From: Dioscorea cayenensis subsp. rotundata
Lineage: Eukaryota; Streptophyta; Magnoliopsida; Dioscoreales; Dioscoreaceae
Direction: 5' to 3'
DNA length: 64,000 bases
Assembly: GCF_009730915.1 (NCBI RefSeq)
Contig: NC_052474.1
Span: 965,501-1,029,500, forward strand
In this document: piece by piece, positions 48,269 through 61,097 of the stretch
Position numbering within the stretch: position 1 is the stretch's first letter
Layout: every line of letters begins with the position of its first letter
Position numbers and translations under genes: made by a program
Notes under the pieces: model-generated
Told to the model about the DNA's origin: nothing
Seen by the model: only the letters and a program-made list of their open reading frames with translations
Databases searched by the model: none

Positions 48269-51200
48269 TTTTTTCCTTGAATTATATGATCAAACAATTG
48301 TTTTGACGATTATATATTCTCTCATTCGTTTTTCAAATATGTTTAGCTTGTGCATTACTCCATAAGGATGCTATATTATAAATCAGTTTCCATGCTTCTA
48401 AGTCAAGGCAAATAGTGGTAAAGGATTGGTTTTAATAAAGGCTGGACTGTTATGCGTTGCCAGGTGTGCAGGATAAGTATGAGGGGATGGATTCTTGTGG
48501 ATAAATTGTGATTGTAAATAGTGCTATTAGTGTCAAATTCAAAGTGTGGCAGGTCACTGATAAGGAAATCTGGAATAATCATCTATTAGAATTATGGTGT
48601 AAAGAGGATGGTTGTTTGAATCTTGTCATTCATATTTTGTTTTGGTTTTGATAGCACTTGAATATATATATGGATTTCTGCTAGAGAATGCATGGTATCA
48701 AACCAATTTACTTTTTCAATGAAAAGGCAAGAAATATTGCTATTAGTTATAGACATCTGTAATGTCCTTGATTATGCTCATATGTTGTTACGGGAGATAA
48801 ATATATAAATGGAATACCATCTTAATCTTCAAGGTTGCTTGTGTGTAGGATGAGCCCTTTATAAGTTCGTTACGCTTGTTAAGTTTTAAGAGTTATATTG
48901 TTTTCCCAGTCAAATGTCAAACATCAGTATGGCGATGTTGATGATCTTGTCACTGTCTTTTTATGGGTACTGTGTAATCATTGGGCCTAAGTTTTTTTTT
49001 TGGTGATGATTGCTCTTTAGTCTTTCTTGGCCTTAAGGAAAGAGATTGTTTTTCCATACTAAATCCTAATGAATAATGTGCCCTGGGTAGTATTACTTTT
49101 TCGATTTTAGATCATTTTGTTATTGTGATGAAAACTTGAAGATGGTGTTGTTTTGGACAGTTAGGTTATGAAGATCCCACTGGAAGGCTGACAGAGTTCT
49201 GAGAATTAGATCTTTATTGATCTCTATATAACTGTATCTGTTTGTGCATCCGTTACAGGATAGAAATTCAAACGTGCACCCAAAACCTGTGAAAGATCAT
49301 CAAGTACCTTGCAGGGTAATTCTGGTGCTGCCTGCAAGAAATGGATCCTGGGCGTTATGTTCTGCAACAAGGATGGGATGCTAACAGCGTAAATGCAGTT
49401 TTCTCTTTAACTAGCTATCAGGATGATACCGGATTTAATGGCTCATGTGACTGTGCTCCATTCTTTACTGGCATCTCATCTTAAACAAACAATCAAGCTA
49501 GTCGTGGGCCAGTGTTGATATGAAATGGATTTCCATATCTACCCCCTCAAATATTGGTTGCTGACTTGACTTATTCTGTTGAATCTACAGGCTTTGGAGG
49601 GGTATGGTGCGGTTCATGAGCCAGAATTCAGGTTTGTATTGGTTGATGTCTTATGTCAAGCTTGCATGCTGTTGATCTGTAACAGAAATTGGTTTTCCCT
49701 ATAATGTCATGTAATTCCAGTTCTTCATGAACCATATAAGCTGTTCAGGTTTGATAATGATGCTGCTATGAGTGAGATTGTATTGTATTAATGGACATAA
49801 TCTGTTAATCCCATTTAATAACCTTAAAAGTGTTCCATATCCACTATGTTAAACTGTTTTGGCAGGGCTGGTGGACCTTATGGGACCCGGAGGTATGCAG
49901 ATGAAGGTTTCTCTCGGGAGCCTGTCTACTCAAGGAATGGTTTCAGCCGAGATGTACTTGATAGGGATGTTTATCCACCGCCATCTGCTACTGGCATGTG
50001 GTCTCAACACCGGAGGAGAAACTTTGATGAAGAATATTCGCTTATCAGGGAGTCCAGGAGGCATGAGAATCCATATGCTGAGGGTTTTAATGACATGGAT
50101 AACTACCGTGAAGCAGATAGGTATCAGGGATTTGATTCCTTCCATGCCATCCGTGAGAACTGCAACAATGCTGACAACCTTCGTGAAATAAATAGTTATC
50201 GTGATTATGGGTTTGATAGGCATGCTAGGTTTGGAGTGCGTGATCGTGAAGAAATTGGCAGTGATAATTATGAAGTTCGACATCGATATCCTCAGAGTCG
50301 TGAGGACAGCCGTGAAAGAGATTATGACTATGGTCGATATAGTTATGACTCTGATCATGAGAGAGGCAGGAGAGATGGTAGCTGGCGACGGCGTGACTCT
50401 CGTGACCGTGAGCGTGACAAGAGGGGTTTGAGTCGTGAAAGAGATCAAAGCCCCCACAGAAGGTGTCATGACCGTTCCAGATCTCGTGGCCATGATGATC
50501 GTTCAAGATCACGATCTCCTAGAGGTAGAAGCCGTGGTCGAAGTCACAGGGAGGATAATTATGATGATGATCGATATGAGAGAAACGAGAAACAAAGGGA
50601 TCGTGATCGTGATGAGAAGCGACATTTTGACTCATCTGTCGTAAGATCAATTGCAATATCTTGCAACATTGTTGTTATTATTATATTTGTTATTATTCCT
50701 GATTTATGTTAAGTATCTTATATAAAAATCACTTCTCTTAGCAGGCTCCATCTGCAACAGTTGTTGTGAAGGGTCTGTCACAGAAGACGACTGAAGAAGA
50801 CCTGTATCAAATCCTTGTACACCTTTTTCTTATAACTCTGTAGACTTTTTTTATTTGTGGTTAATGATGTGAGCAACACTGATGTGTTTGTGTTCTTTTA
50901 CAGGCTGAATGGGGCCCTCTTCGGCATGTGCGTGTCATAAAGGAGAGAAATTCTGGTGTTTCTCGTGGATTTGCTTTTATCGACTTCCCTACCATGGTAA
51001 CAATTAGGAAGGTTATGTGGTTATTTTTGCAACTCTTTTTCTGGCCTGGTGCTCATTACCCTCCTTTCAGGAAGCTGCTCGAACCATGATGGATGGTTTT
51101 GGTGATGATGGCCTTGTTATTGATGGAAGGAAGTTGTTTTTTGAGTACAGGTAGCTGTCTTTTAATATGGTTTGTTTCTGATTAAGAATATTTTATACTA

Positions 51201-54200
51201 GTCCCAATAATTATATAATTTTTGCGCTCTCTGGTAGAGGTTTTGGCAGTATTTTATAGTGGAAAATTATGGTCATTGTGATAACAACAGTTCATGATCA
51301 CTTTCCATATGCCCTTGTGCAGAAAACAAAAAAACAGTGAGCTGAAAATATCAATTCATCCTTCACTTATTGTTTTCCAATTTTTACACTAGCAGGGAAT
51401 TGGTTTTTGTTTATTTCACTCACGAGAGTTGAAAATATCAAGTCATCCTTCACCTATTGTTTTTCTAGTTTAACATGAGCAGGGAATTGTTTTTGTTTAT
51501 TTCACTCACTAATCTTGGATATACAGTGTATATACATGCCTTTGTTTTTTGTATATTTGAAAATAAAACTTTACATGTCAGTTTAAGCCAGAGATGGTAA
51601 TACTATATTTTTAGGATTAAAGATTGCCCTTATGGTGGGATCTGGGAGCTTGACTTCAAATATAGTAGTTTGAGACTGAGATGGCACTACTTTATTATCT
51701 GGATTTTATCCCCCACAGCCTAGTTTTTATGGAATGCTGTTGTATTTTAACTTTACCTTGGCGTCTTCTCTATAGAAGCATCTTTATCAGGTATGCTAAT
51801 TGTCCTCATGCAATGCAGTAGTAAACCGACTGGTGGGGCTGGTGGACCTTCTTTTGGTTCTGAGGGATCCTACAGATCTGGCTATGGACATGGCAGAAAT
51901 ACTATCCCTCCATCTGATTGGATGTGCACCATGTGTGGTTGTGTAAATTTTGCTCGTCGCACATCTTGTTTCCAGGTTTGTTTATTATTTGTATGAATTT
52001 ATGCATGATTCTTCAGTTCTACTTGTATCACTTTTGTTAAAGGGGTATGCTAAGGCACAATTAGACTGTAGAAATGCTTTTCTGCAACCTCTTCAGGTGG
52101 GTTAGCCATGACTCATGTCTTCATATGAGATAGCTAAAGCTGACTGTCTTGTTTACCAATTTGACTATCAATTTTTTTTTTTGTTTTGTTTATACACCTC
52201 TGCTTGATGGTTTTTAGTGTTTTATGGAAGTTTAAAATTGTTTACATCCGCGGATAGATTTTCATCATTGGTCTTAAACATGCCAGTGAGCTTGAAATTT
52301 ACTTGCAGGAGTAAAGAAGGCCCAGAAGAATTTGTTGATGTGACAGGTCATCAACCAACATTTTGGACCAACAAATATTCTTTAGGGCCTGTTTGGCAAA
52401 CAGGAGAATGAGGAAGTAGTAGATAGAGTCATAGAGAATAAAGGGGATGAATATATGGCTGGATTAGAATAAGTGGGGAATAAACACCTACTATTCTTAG
52501 CCTCATGTTTGGCAAGTAAGAGGAATAAGAGGGGAGTAAGGTTATATGCCTCCCAAGCAGATTAGTTATTCACTCGAATAAGGGCCCTTATTCCAAAAAT
52601 GAGGGAGTAGAATATCTTACACTTTTAGTCTTTTCCCCCTTTTTTTTGGGCTATTGGTAGCTATTCACTGGAATGACCGCCAACGCGCCTTTAGGCTTAA
52701 AAAAGTAAAGATATGTTTGTTAGGCGGTTGATTCTTGTCGGTGAAATCAGTTGATCTTTGGCATGCCAAGACTGATTTTTTCCTTTGGGGTCTTTAGTTC
52801 GTGATAATAAATCTAAGAAGACAATTTGCCTCTTCAGTAATTCAAAACTGTTCAATTGATTAAGATGATTAACATCTGAGCTGCTTATAAATGAAATGTA
52901 TTTTCTAATCAAAGTAAGAGTCAAAAGGGTATATATTCATATATGCTAAATTTAGCCCCGTCACATCAATTGTGTGTGTACCTGGTCATATTTCTAATCT
53001 TATCAGTGGTGCCTGAAACTTAAGTTTGGTAACTTTGGTTGTTTCTGCTTGTTGGGACACTACTGCTGGCTATTTAACTGAGTGGAAAAAGGTGTTGGTA
53101 GTTGATACCATATGGTTGATACCTTTTATTGAATGTTGGTAGTTGATACCAAATGCTTTGATTCAGGATGGATCCTTTTATTGAATGTGGTTGTTGATGT
53201 GACTATCATATCCTTGTAGCACAACATGTCCCCACATTTTTATTTGTCTAAAGTTTTGTTTCTGGTTTGAGGGATACTGATTCTTTGATGGCTTCCTTTC
53301 TAGTCTGCATTATATATTATGATTGTAAGAGTTCTTTCAGCAGTTGATATAACATATTGATTGCATATTAATCATGATTAAATAGATTTCCATTGATAAG
53401 AGGACTGAAGTTAATGCACTTGGATATGCTAATTAGTTTGTCAGATTGTTAACTTTAGCTGAACTTGGAAGCAAACTATTAAAGCGAAAACTTGAGATCC
53501 TTCATATGGCCTGTAACTGTAATATGTATTGTGCCTTTTATTTGGGATCATGGGTTCTATTATAGTTCATCTTGCCTGGGAGATGGCATGATCTCATGTT
53601 GTCCTTGAGGTATATTAATTTCATGCTAGGTTTCTATTATTGATTGTCTTCTTTCCTGTGCAAGTTCAGTGCAATGAAGGTCGGACTGAGGATGCTCCTC
53701 TAGCTGATGTGGCCTCATCCAATCCAACTCCACTGGGGAGAAAAGGATCAGAGGCTGGTTGGGTTTTTTCCTTGATTGCATAGTTTTCTGTGTTATGAAA
53801 ACCTTGTTGTCTGTTCTGTTTCAAGTGACCTACATAATCCCAAAGATAGGTCCATGACTAAATGAACTCATTTTTTAGGTCCAACTCATGTGTTGGTTGT
53901 CCGAGGTTTGGATGAAAACGCTGATGAAGAAATGCTTCGTTATGAATTCTCTAAGCATGCTCCAATAAAGGTATTATGTCTTATCAATGTGTTCACTGAC
54001 ACGATGCTTTTGAGTGTATTATGTAACAATTGGCTTTTGATCAACAGGACCTCCGTCTTGTCCGGGATAAATTCACCCATGTTTCTAGGGGATTTGCATT
54101 TTTGCATTTTCATTCGGTAATTAGAGCTCCCATTGCTTTTCCTCCAATAATTTTTAAAATTTCTTTGCTTAGTATCACAACTATTCTATGTATATTATAG

Positions 54201-57200
54201 GATTGTTTTATTTTGTTTACATTTTGGATCTCATTTGTTTCTATAAAGGTGGAGGATGCCACAAAAGCTCTGGAAGCGACAAATGGGACAATGCTTGAGA
54301 AGAATGGGCAAATTTTACGTGTAGCTTATGCAAAAAGTATTCATGGACCTGCAGCTGGGGCTCCACAGTCAAGTAGCCTTGCTGCGGCTGCAATTGAGGC
54401 GGCAACATTTGCACAGCAAGTATGATTTGTTCGCTTCTTTCTTCTTGTGAGCGTTGTGATATTTTTTTTTTTGCTGCTTATGTTTACAACTTTCTAAATA
54501 TGTAACATCGTTTAGTAAGGATTGATAACAGTAAATATGATATTTTTTCGTTTTGTTTTCTGTAAACAGTCCATCAAGCTCACATGATCTCTCTCATATT
54601 TCTTTCAGTTTTATACCACTGCCTCTATTGTTTCTGCCCTACTATATTTTTTTCACCAATCATGTTTACCCCTATTGAAATAAACTTCTCTGCAGCTTAT
54701 TACATTTATGTTTGCAAGAAAGGTTTATAATTTCCTCTTTTTAATTTGATTCATATGAGGGACAAAACTATTGGTAGGGAATATGAGATCATTGATCTTT
54801 TCCTTTTTCTATCTTTAATAGTCTGGGTAGTTTTCATTATTTACTTCCAAATATTAGAAACACTATGGGCGCATACACACATCTATTGAAATTTACTTGG
54901 TCTTTGTTTCATGTGTCTCAGTATGATGCTGTTGGTTGGGCCCCCAAGGAGTATAATCCTGATGAAAAGCAATCCACTGGCGGGCATGAACAAGATGGAA
55001 ATGCTAGTGCACAAAAAGGTTGTGCCACTCCACAGTCTGGTTTTGTTTGGGATGAGAAGTCTGGTTATTATTATGATGCTGCCTCTGGATTCTATTACGA
55101 TGGGAACACAGGTTAGATTGTTTTTCATCTTGCGGTCTAATTAGATGAAGGGCATATGCTTTGCTGCTGATCTGTTGAGTTCTCATTCATTATTTGCTTG
55201 ACACTGATATTGATAATGTTCCTGCTAGTTTGCCTTTTGATATACTTCTACAAGTCCATTGACTTGTTGTATGCAGGTCTTTATTATGATAGTAACTCTG
55301 GGGCTTGGTATTCATATGACCATCAAAGTCAGCAATATGTACCTTGCACAGAGCAGAGTGATAACAAGGTAACTGGGGAAGCAACACATGAAACTTCTAA
55401 AACATCAGATGCTGCAAGTAACAGAAAGGTGGTGATATCTGCACCTGCGACCACAACAAAATTAAATGAGAAGGCATCATTACCTGATGCTGTTCAGGCT
55501 GCTGCCGCTGCAGCATTAGCTGCAGAAAAAAAGGAAAAAGAGAGGTCGAAGGAGATCAAATTGGCATCCAAAAGTAGTCTTCTGGCTAATAAGAAGAAGA
55601 TGAATAATGTTTTAGCAATGTGGAAACAGAGAAATCATGAAGGTCAGGCTGCTCGTGTAATTATTGATGAAAACCCACATTATAATTCAAATGATGATAA
55701 ACAGGGAGCCTCAAGTAATACTGGTAAGGGATTATCTGCAAAAAATAAGTTAAAATCTGATTCTTCTATGTCAAGGGAAACTGCAAACAGCTCAGGGTTT
55801 GTGGGTTCAATGGTAGGTCGTGGGGTTAGCAGTACATCTGCTGCACAAACAGTGCCCGCAGAATCTCAGGATGCTCCAAGGCCAGTGGGCAACAGTTTAG
55901 GAGGCACCCTAATGGGTGTGATCAGGGGGATCTGGTAGGGGGCTGATAAAATCAGATGGGACAACATATGGAGGATCTACTGCTGGGATCATTCCTTCAT
56001 TGGCAACTTCAACTAGCACTACTGAATCATTACTGAATAATAATGCCGCCACACCCTTCAGGACAGATGCATCGGCGTTAGGCACATATGTACCACCTGT
56101 GTCATCTGGGAGTGGAAAGCGTAGGTTTTCTGAAGTGCCTGTGCAATCAACCTCTCAGACACAATACAGAGACCGCGCTGCAGAGAGAAGAAGTCTTTAT
56201 GGATCATCTTCATCTTTGGCTGGGGATGACCTATCAGACATTGGGTTTGGTGACTCAAGTAAGCTTTCATGATATCTGTTAGGCTCATGAAGATTTCATC
56301 TGCATTTTAGTTCTGAACATTTGACAGATGGACTTCAGCCATGAACTTGACCAGTGAACTTTTTCTGATCTGTGTGGTTGAGTGTACATAACCTTCTTCA
56401 TATAAAATTAATATCCTAAATAAAATAACTGTTTCTATGTCATTATTTCAGTGAATTCTTGTGCTAGTGATGATTTAGGATTAGTTGTGCCACTTGCCTT
56501 AGTAGTTGACTGTCAGTTTTAAGTTCCATGGGTTGCATGGAGATTAGAACCAGATGGTTTGTAGTATGATTATGTTCTCAATAGCTGCAGTGATAGAATG
56601 AGTGGAAAGATATATATTTTTTGATTCTCTAGTTGTTAAGGATAAAGGATGTTCCTGTCCATGAGCCAAATTCACTGGATAGTGGATACCTTGTTTCTTT
56701 AATTCAGAATTGATTAATTTCAAGAAATGACTTTTGTTTCTCAAGATTGTGATTATCCACATCGAAAGGGTTCATCATCAGACTTGGGGGCAATGCCTTT
56801 TCCCCCCGGAGTTGGGGGTGGTAGGGCTTCTAGTGATGCTGTTAACAATTCCCCAAGTTATGAAGTAATCACTGCTGATCGTGCAATTGACGAGAGCAAC
56901 GTTGGAAACCGAATGCTGCGCAACATGGGCTGGCAAGAAGGCTTGGTATCTCCACTCTCTTTTCCTGGTTTTTTTATATTATCATCAACAGATTATAGCT
57001 GTTTTTTATTTGCTTGTAAGAGTTCAATGCCTGCATGCTTTGCTTGGTATTCCTTCATAGGCAATATAATATGTTAGCGGATATTTTGCTCATGATTTAC
57101 TTGCATAATTGTTCTAGTTTGTCAAAGTTTTAGGACGTTGTATCTACTTCCTTAAATCAGAATCACACAAATTTACATGTATGTGAGACGCAAATTGAAA

Positions 57201-57730
57201 TTGTGCATTGATTTCTTTGAGTGCTTACCTTGTGAGATAAGCACAATTTTTGTTTAAACATACTGGTACCGCTTATGGCATTGGTGATATGACCTCTTTA
57301 TCTGACTAGGCCACTGCAAATGTTTTTTTCCCCTTGGGTTGTGTAGTCAAGTTTTTGCATGTAAGTGTAGTTAATAGGATAGGAATCAGGAGGCTTCCAA
57401 CTCATTTCCAAATTGACAGATTATGATGCTTTTGGTTCACTGTCAAGTTGTGATTTGGATATTATAACTCAAATTTTTGCTGCTTTGTTCTGACTGCATC
57501 TGGGGGCTTTATTATGTTCTTTGTTTTTGTTTCATTTTTGTGATTTCCAGGGACTTGGGAAGGATGGCAGTGGCATCAAAGAACCTGTCCAAGCGAAAGC
57601 GGCCGATGATAGAGCTGGGCTTGGGAGTCATCAGAGGAAAGTAGACCCAAATTTGGAGGCGCAGGCCGGGGATAGCTATCGAATGATCATCCAGAAAAAA
57701 GCTATTGCGAGATTTCGTGAAATGTCATAG
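46800..57730 (+). CDS. SUA: SUA / RBM5-like splicing regulator (RRM, RanBP2 finger, OCRE, G-patch), one frameshift
   Basis: Orthologue of SUPPRESSOR OF ABI3-5, a nuclear pre-mRNA splicing factor. A noncoding exon ends at 47162. The coding start is 49341 (MDPGRYVLQQGWDANS). Coding exons: 49341-49388, 49591-49631, 49866-50640, 50745-50816, 50904-50996, 51071-51150, 51819-51975, 53670-53757, 53879-53970, 54048-54116, 54249-54419, 54922-55111, 55277-56258, 56746-56945, 57551-57730. Domain order: Arg/Asp/Ser-rich N-terminus to about 288, RRM1 (about 292-370, RGFAFIDF), RanBP2 zinc finger (DWMCTMCGCVNFARRTSCFQC), RRM2 (about 454-540, SRGFAFLHF), OCRE aromatic repeats (SGYYYDAASGFYYD), Ala/Lys-rich linker, G-patch (GWQEGLGLGKDGSG) and C-terminus. 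The GGGGG run at 55923-55927 has one base too many: IRG is followed by IW and a stop, whereas one fewer G restores IRGSGRGLIKSD. The joined protein would be about 1078 residues. Probably a sequencing error in a real gene. Confidence 0.95.
46834..46871. repeat. (CT)n microsatellite in the SUA 5' leader
   Basis: A CT dinucleotide run of about 38 bp in the presumed first, noncoding exon of SUA. Similar GA/CT tracts lie in the leaders of the MYB and VAP27 genes. Confidence 0.9.
47755..48080 (+). repeat. Segment of SUA intron 1 shared with RING-cluster flanks
   Basis: About 325 bp beginning GTTGGTGATTGTGGTGAAA align colinearly with 38965-39340 downstream of RING copy 3, including GATCAATTGATCA, GCTCTTTCAT and AAGAGGAGGATATTTA. 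The first part also aligns with 35985-36140 and 33190-33360 upstream of RING copies 3 and 2. Confidence 0.8.
48226..48267. repeat. (AAT)n microsatellite in SUA intron 1
   Basis: About 14 uninterrupted AAT units followed by a T run. Confidence 0.9.
51342..51510. repeat. 88-bp tandem duplication in the SUA intron after coding exon 6
   Basis: A unit starting TGAAAATATCAATTCATCC at 51342 recurs from 51430 with a few changes. Both copies end with TTTTTGTTTATTTCACTCAC. Confidence 0.8.
52385..52690. mobile_element. MITE-like insertion in a SUA intron
   Basis: The 1.7-kb intron 51976-53669 contains GGGCCTGTTTGGCAAACAG at about 52385, a terminus typical of Tourist/PIF-Harbinger MITEs, followed by repeated GAATAAG/CTTATTCC words. 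A clear inverted right terminus was not found, so boundaries are approximate. Confidence 0.4.
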
Positions 57731-58440
57731 CTGCTGATTTCTAGGGAAGCTTTTGCTTCTCAGCTGCAAGGGAACTTTTTTGGTTCTCATGTATCTTTGA
57801 GGTCTTTATCTTCATGTTTGTGCTAAGTGTATGGAATAGGCTTTCCTGAGAATTATGATCACACTATTGCTCTTGTGCATTAAATTTATATAATTATTTT
57901 TCTTTTTTGGGCTGGTTTGAAGATAATTACAACATAAATAAAGAAAGAGTGAAAGAGTGAAAGTAATTACAAAAGAAAGAATACAGATTAGAAAAATTTT
58001 TGTCACAGGCACCCATTGTTGTTGAGGGTAGACCTCCTCAACATTTTAAATCTACGAATTTATATCATCCTCATCAACATAGATGCCAGCAGCGCCCTGA
58101 AAGGGTGTGGTGTTTTTTTGGTAATTAAAGTAGTTATTATTTGAATCTAAAATAATTACAATTAATGCCTTATAAAGCGTAAGCTTGGAGAATTATTTCC
58201 TTTTTGAAAATTGAGTACTAATTACAAATTTACAAAGGCATACTAAAAGGAAGCTAGGAAAACCTTATTTTACTTTTTAGGGTAATTAAAGCACTTCTTT
58301 ATTTAAAACTAAAATAATTACAATTTTTTTAAAATAGATCATCCTTTTTTTTTAATGTATGATACAATATGATCATGCAAACACAAACTCCAAATTTTAC
58401 AGTGCAATGATATCAAAGTAAATCTTTTCATCTTAAAATC
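57731..58440. other. Convergent 3' flanks of SUA and RING copy 4
   Basis: Holds the 3' UTRs of two converging genes. AT-rich. No separate gene seen. Confidence 0.6.
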
Positions 58441-59146
58441 TTATGCTCTCACTTGTCGCCTGCACAATGGACATGATTGGTCATTGGACTTCTTGAGCCA
58501 TGAAGTAATACAGTCCTTTGTGAAAGCAATGTGAGCATGGCAAACGTTGAACCTTTGTACCAGCAACCAATTCATCAAGACATACTGCACACTCCTCATC
58601 TTCTTCAGTCTGTTCAATTTCCATCTCCACAGCATATTCTTGCACCGTCTCTTCCACTGTCCTTACACTTAACATTAACTCCTCTAAATGACCCTCTCCA
58701 TGCAAAACAAAATTTTCCAACTTGACATGGAGTACTAAGTTAATCTGAATAAGCCTAGAACTAATACGTCTTGGCATCAGTGAACGTATCTTAGTGGCAA
58801 TCTCAGAGACTATCATGTTTTGACGTTCAGGCAAATTTAAAGACCTCCAAAGATCAACTTGGGTTAACATATCATTGACTGCTGATTCCGCCGAGTGTTG
58901 CTCTGTTAAGCTCGTCAGTTCATATGAATAAACAATGGTTGGAAGTGTTGAATCTCTTCCTTCATAGAATTCCACATCAGGTAAACGTATCCAAGTATTG
59001 AAGCTCTGTGTGGCATGGAACTCAATCATGACTTTTGGCATGGTGACCGGGTCACGGCGCCGTGTGCTGAGATGGATGTTGGGAGGGAGGAAGGAGTGGG
59101 TGAAAACAAGTTCATGTTGGGAAAGGATTGGGGAAGACGAAGACAT
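58441..59146 (-). CDS. RING-H2 finger protein, cluster copy 4, frameshift within the RING
   Basis: Minus strand, intronless. MSSSSPILSQHEL starts at 59146, and the frame carries the cluster pattern (SAESAVNDML, a variable middle, acidic EETVQEY). The finger starts at residue 186 with CAVC and LPCSHCFHK, then goes out of frame to an early stop at 58481. The other frame continues DCITSWLKKSNDQSCPLCRRQVRA to the stop at 58441. One extra base in the TTT run at 58517-58519 (AAA on the coding strand) explains the break; without it all eight zinc ligands are present and the protein would be about 234 residues. It is more diverged than copies 1-3 and is the only one on the minus strand. Either an assembly error or a recent pseudogene. 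Confidence 0.8.
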
Positions 59147-60893
59147 GTTGTTGCTCTAGTTAGAAAAAAACAAGTACTATGTGATATAAGTTTTTTAACT
59201 CATGGATTGGTGTTGTGCATGTATTATATATATATATATATGGACTTAATTTGTAGAAGAGAGGGTTCTAGTAGGATTAGAATTCTGGTTGATTCCAAAT
59301 TTAGATTTGTGATTTGATTAGAATGTTTTTTATTTAGTAATCGAATTTATCTTTTTATAGTAATTGATCAGATTTAATTTATGTTCGGACAAACATAAAT
59401 TTATGTTTTAGATCGAATTCTGGTTGATACTACCATATTCAAATTTGTACTTTTATTCAAATAAAATAGATATTTTTATTTATGTTCGAACAAACATCAC
59501 ACTTTAATTTAAAGCAATCAATCAGTTATGCAAGTTAGATTTATAGGGGTAAATAGGGGGAAAAAATAACAACCAAATTGATCAACCAAATAGCTAGCCA
59601 GTCAACTAAAATAACCAAAATTAACTTTGATATATGTAATAGGGTTATGAATGGTTTATTTTTGGTTGATTCTGTATTTTAAAATTTTATTTAAATTTAA
59701 TGCTTGTCATGTGAAGCTTAATTGGGTATTTATTACTTAATTAGATATATACATATTTAAACTACTTGGTGTAGTGGGAATGTGGAATATTATTGTTAAA
59801 CAGTTGGTAGTATTCTTTATTTTACAGTATGAATAAAATTTTTATTAGATTGCTTTAATTTTACCGTATAAATTTAAAATAAAATAATATAAACATCTCA
59901 TAAGCTAATTACCGCATTTGTGTAATTTTTCAAACTTTATTTTTCTCCATTAGTGTATACTCACAAAAACTTAAAATAGCACCTATATATCCTTACCAAA
60001 ATCATTCATTAAATATTTAAAAATAGTTTTTTAAATAATTCATTTTTTTATTTTAAAACGGGTAAGATTTTAATTCTTAACTCACACAGTAGAGATGGAA
60101 TGAGATACCAAAAATCTACAATAAGATGTGGTAAAAATAATAATAAAATACTAAAAATTTTTAAATGATTTATAAAAAATCTATTTTTCCAATAAAAAAA
60201 AAATGATGTTTAAAGCCCCATCACAAACAAATAATTTAGAATATAAATATTTTTTTATATAATTTAACTTCTTGAAAAATTTAAATGAATTATATTTAGT
60301 ATTATTTTATATCAATATTAATCATTATCATCAATTTATAAAGGCACATCAGCAATAAATAAATAAATAAACACATATAGTATCACTGCCCCGGCCTGTC
60401 TTTGTCGACATTACGATGATGATAAAAACATCGTAGGGATTTTAATATACAAAAAAATGTGTGTGTTTTTTTTTGTTGTTTGTTTGGGCTCTTGGGGCTA
60501 ATTCATCTACTCTGTTCTTTTTCAGTCTTTTTGAAAAAAACATGGTTTATCCATTTTTAAAAATAAAAAATAATAAAAAAAAAGAAACATGAGTTAGATA
60601 TTTTGATTAAAATTTTAAAAGATATATATTTTTTATTTGATATTGAATAAAGGATCTAGACATTATCTTTTTTTTAAAAAAAAATAAATAAATTATATTC
60701 TAACTATTTAAAACCCTTTCCTAATTTACTCATTAAATTCTCATAAGTGATAATAAAAGAAATAAAATAAATAAAACTCAAATATAAATTTCAAAAATAT
60801 AAACTCAACTAAGTACTATTCAAACTCAAACTAAACTCCAAATCAAATAACACTACCATAATAATCCATATATAATCATATGATGACTTGAAA
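59147..60893. other. Intergenic between RING copies 4 and 5
   Basis: AT-rich. A (TA)n run lies at about 59224-59240 in the copy 4 promoter. From about 60540 it aligns loosely with the upstream cassette of the other copies (TTTATCCATTTTT, then CTCAAATATAAA..ACTCAAACT). No gene seen. Confidence 0.6.
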
Positions 60894-60913
60894 TATAAAA
60901 ACCAGACAACCAG

Positions 60914-61097
60914 CTTGCTTTTGCTCTCCAAGTGATCTCTTCTTCTTCTTCTCCTTAATTTCTCCATCTTGTGATCAAGAGAAAACAACCATGTCTTCTT
61001 CCACCTTGCTTTTGTTCTGCAAGTGATCTCTCTTCTTCTTCTCCTTAATTTCTCCATCTTGTTTGTGATCAAGAGAAAACAACCATGTCTTCTTCAA
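60914..61097 (+). repeat. Tandem duplication of the RING copy 5 leader and start codon
   Basis: A unit of about 91 bp (60914-61004) starting CTTGCTTTTGCTCTCCAAG and ending after ATGTCTTCTTCCAC is repeated at 61005-61097. Both units contain the conserved TGATCAAGAGAAAACAAC directly before an ATG. Confidence 0.92.
60991..61026 (+). CDS. 11-codon upstream ORF in the RING copy 5 leader
   Basis: MSSSTLLLFCK followed by TGA. Its start codon and first four codons are a duplicate of the main start at 61085, in the same sequence context (CAACC before the ATG). Created by the leader duplication; translation is inferred. Confidence 0.6.
   Translation: MSSSTLLLFCK

Noticed and set aside
49930-50493. 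187-codon minus-strand ORF
   Set aside because: Antisense shadow of the Arg/Asp-rich exon of SUA.
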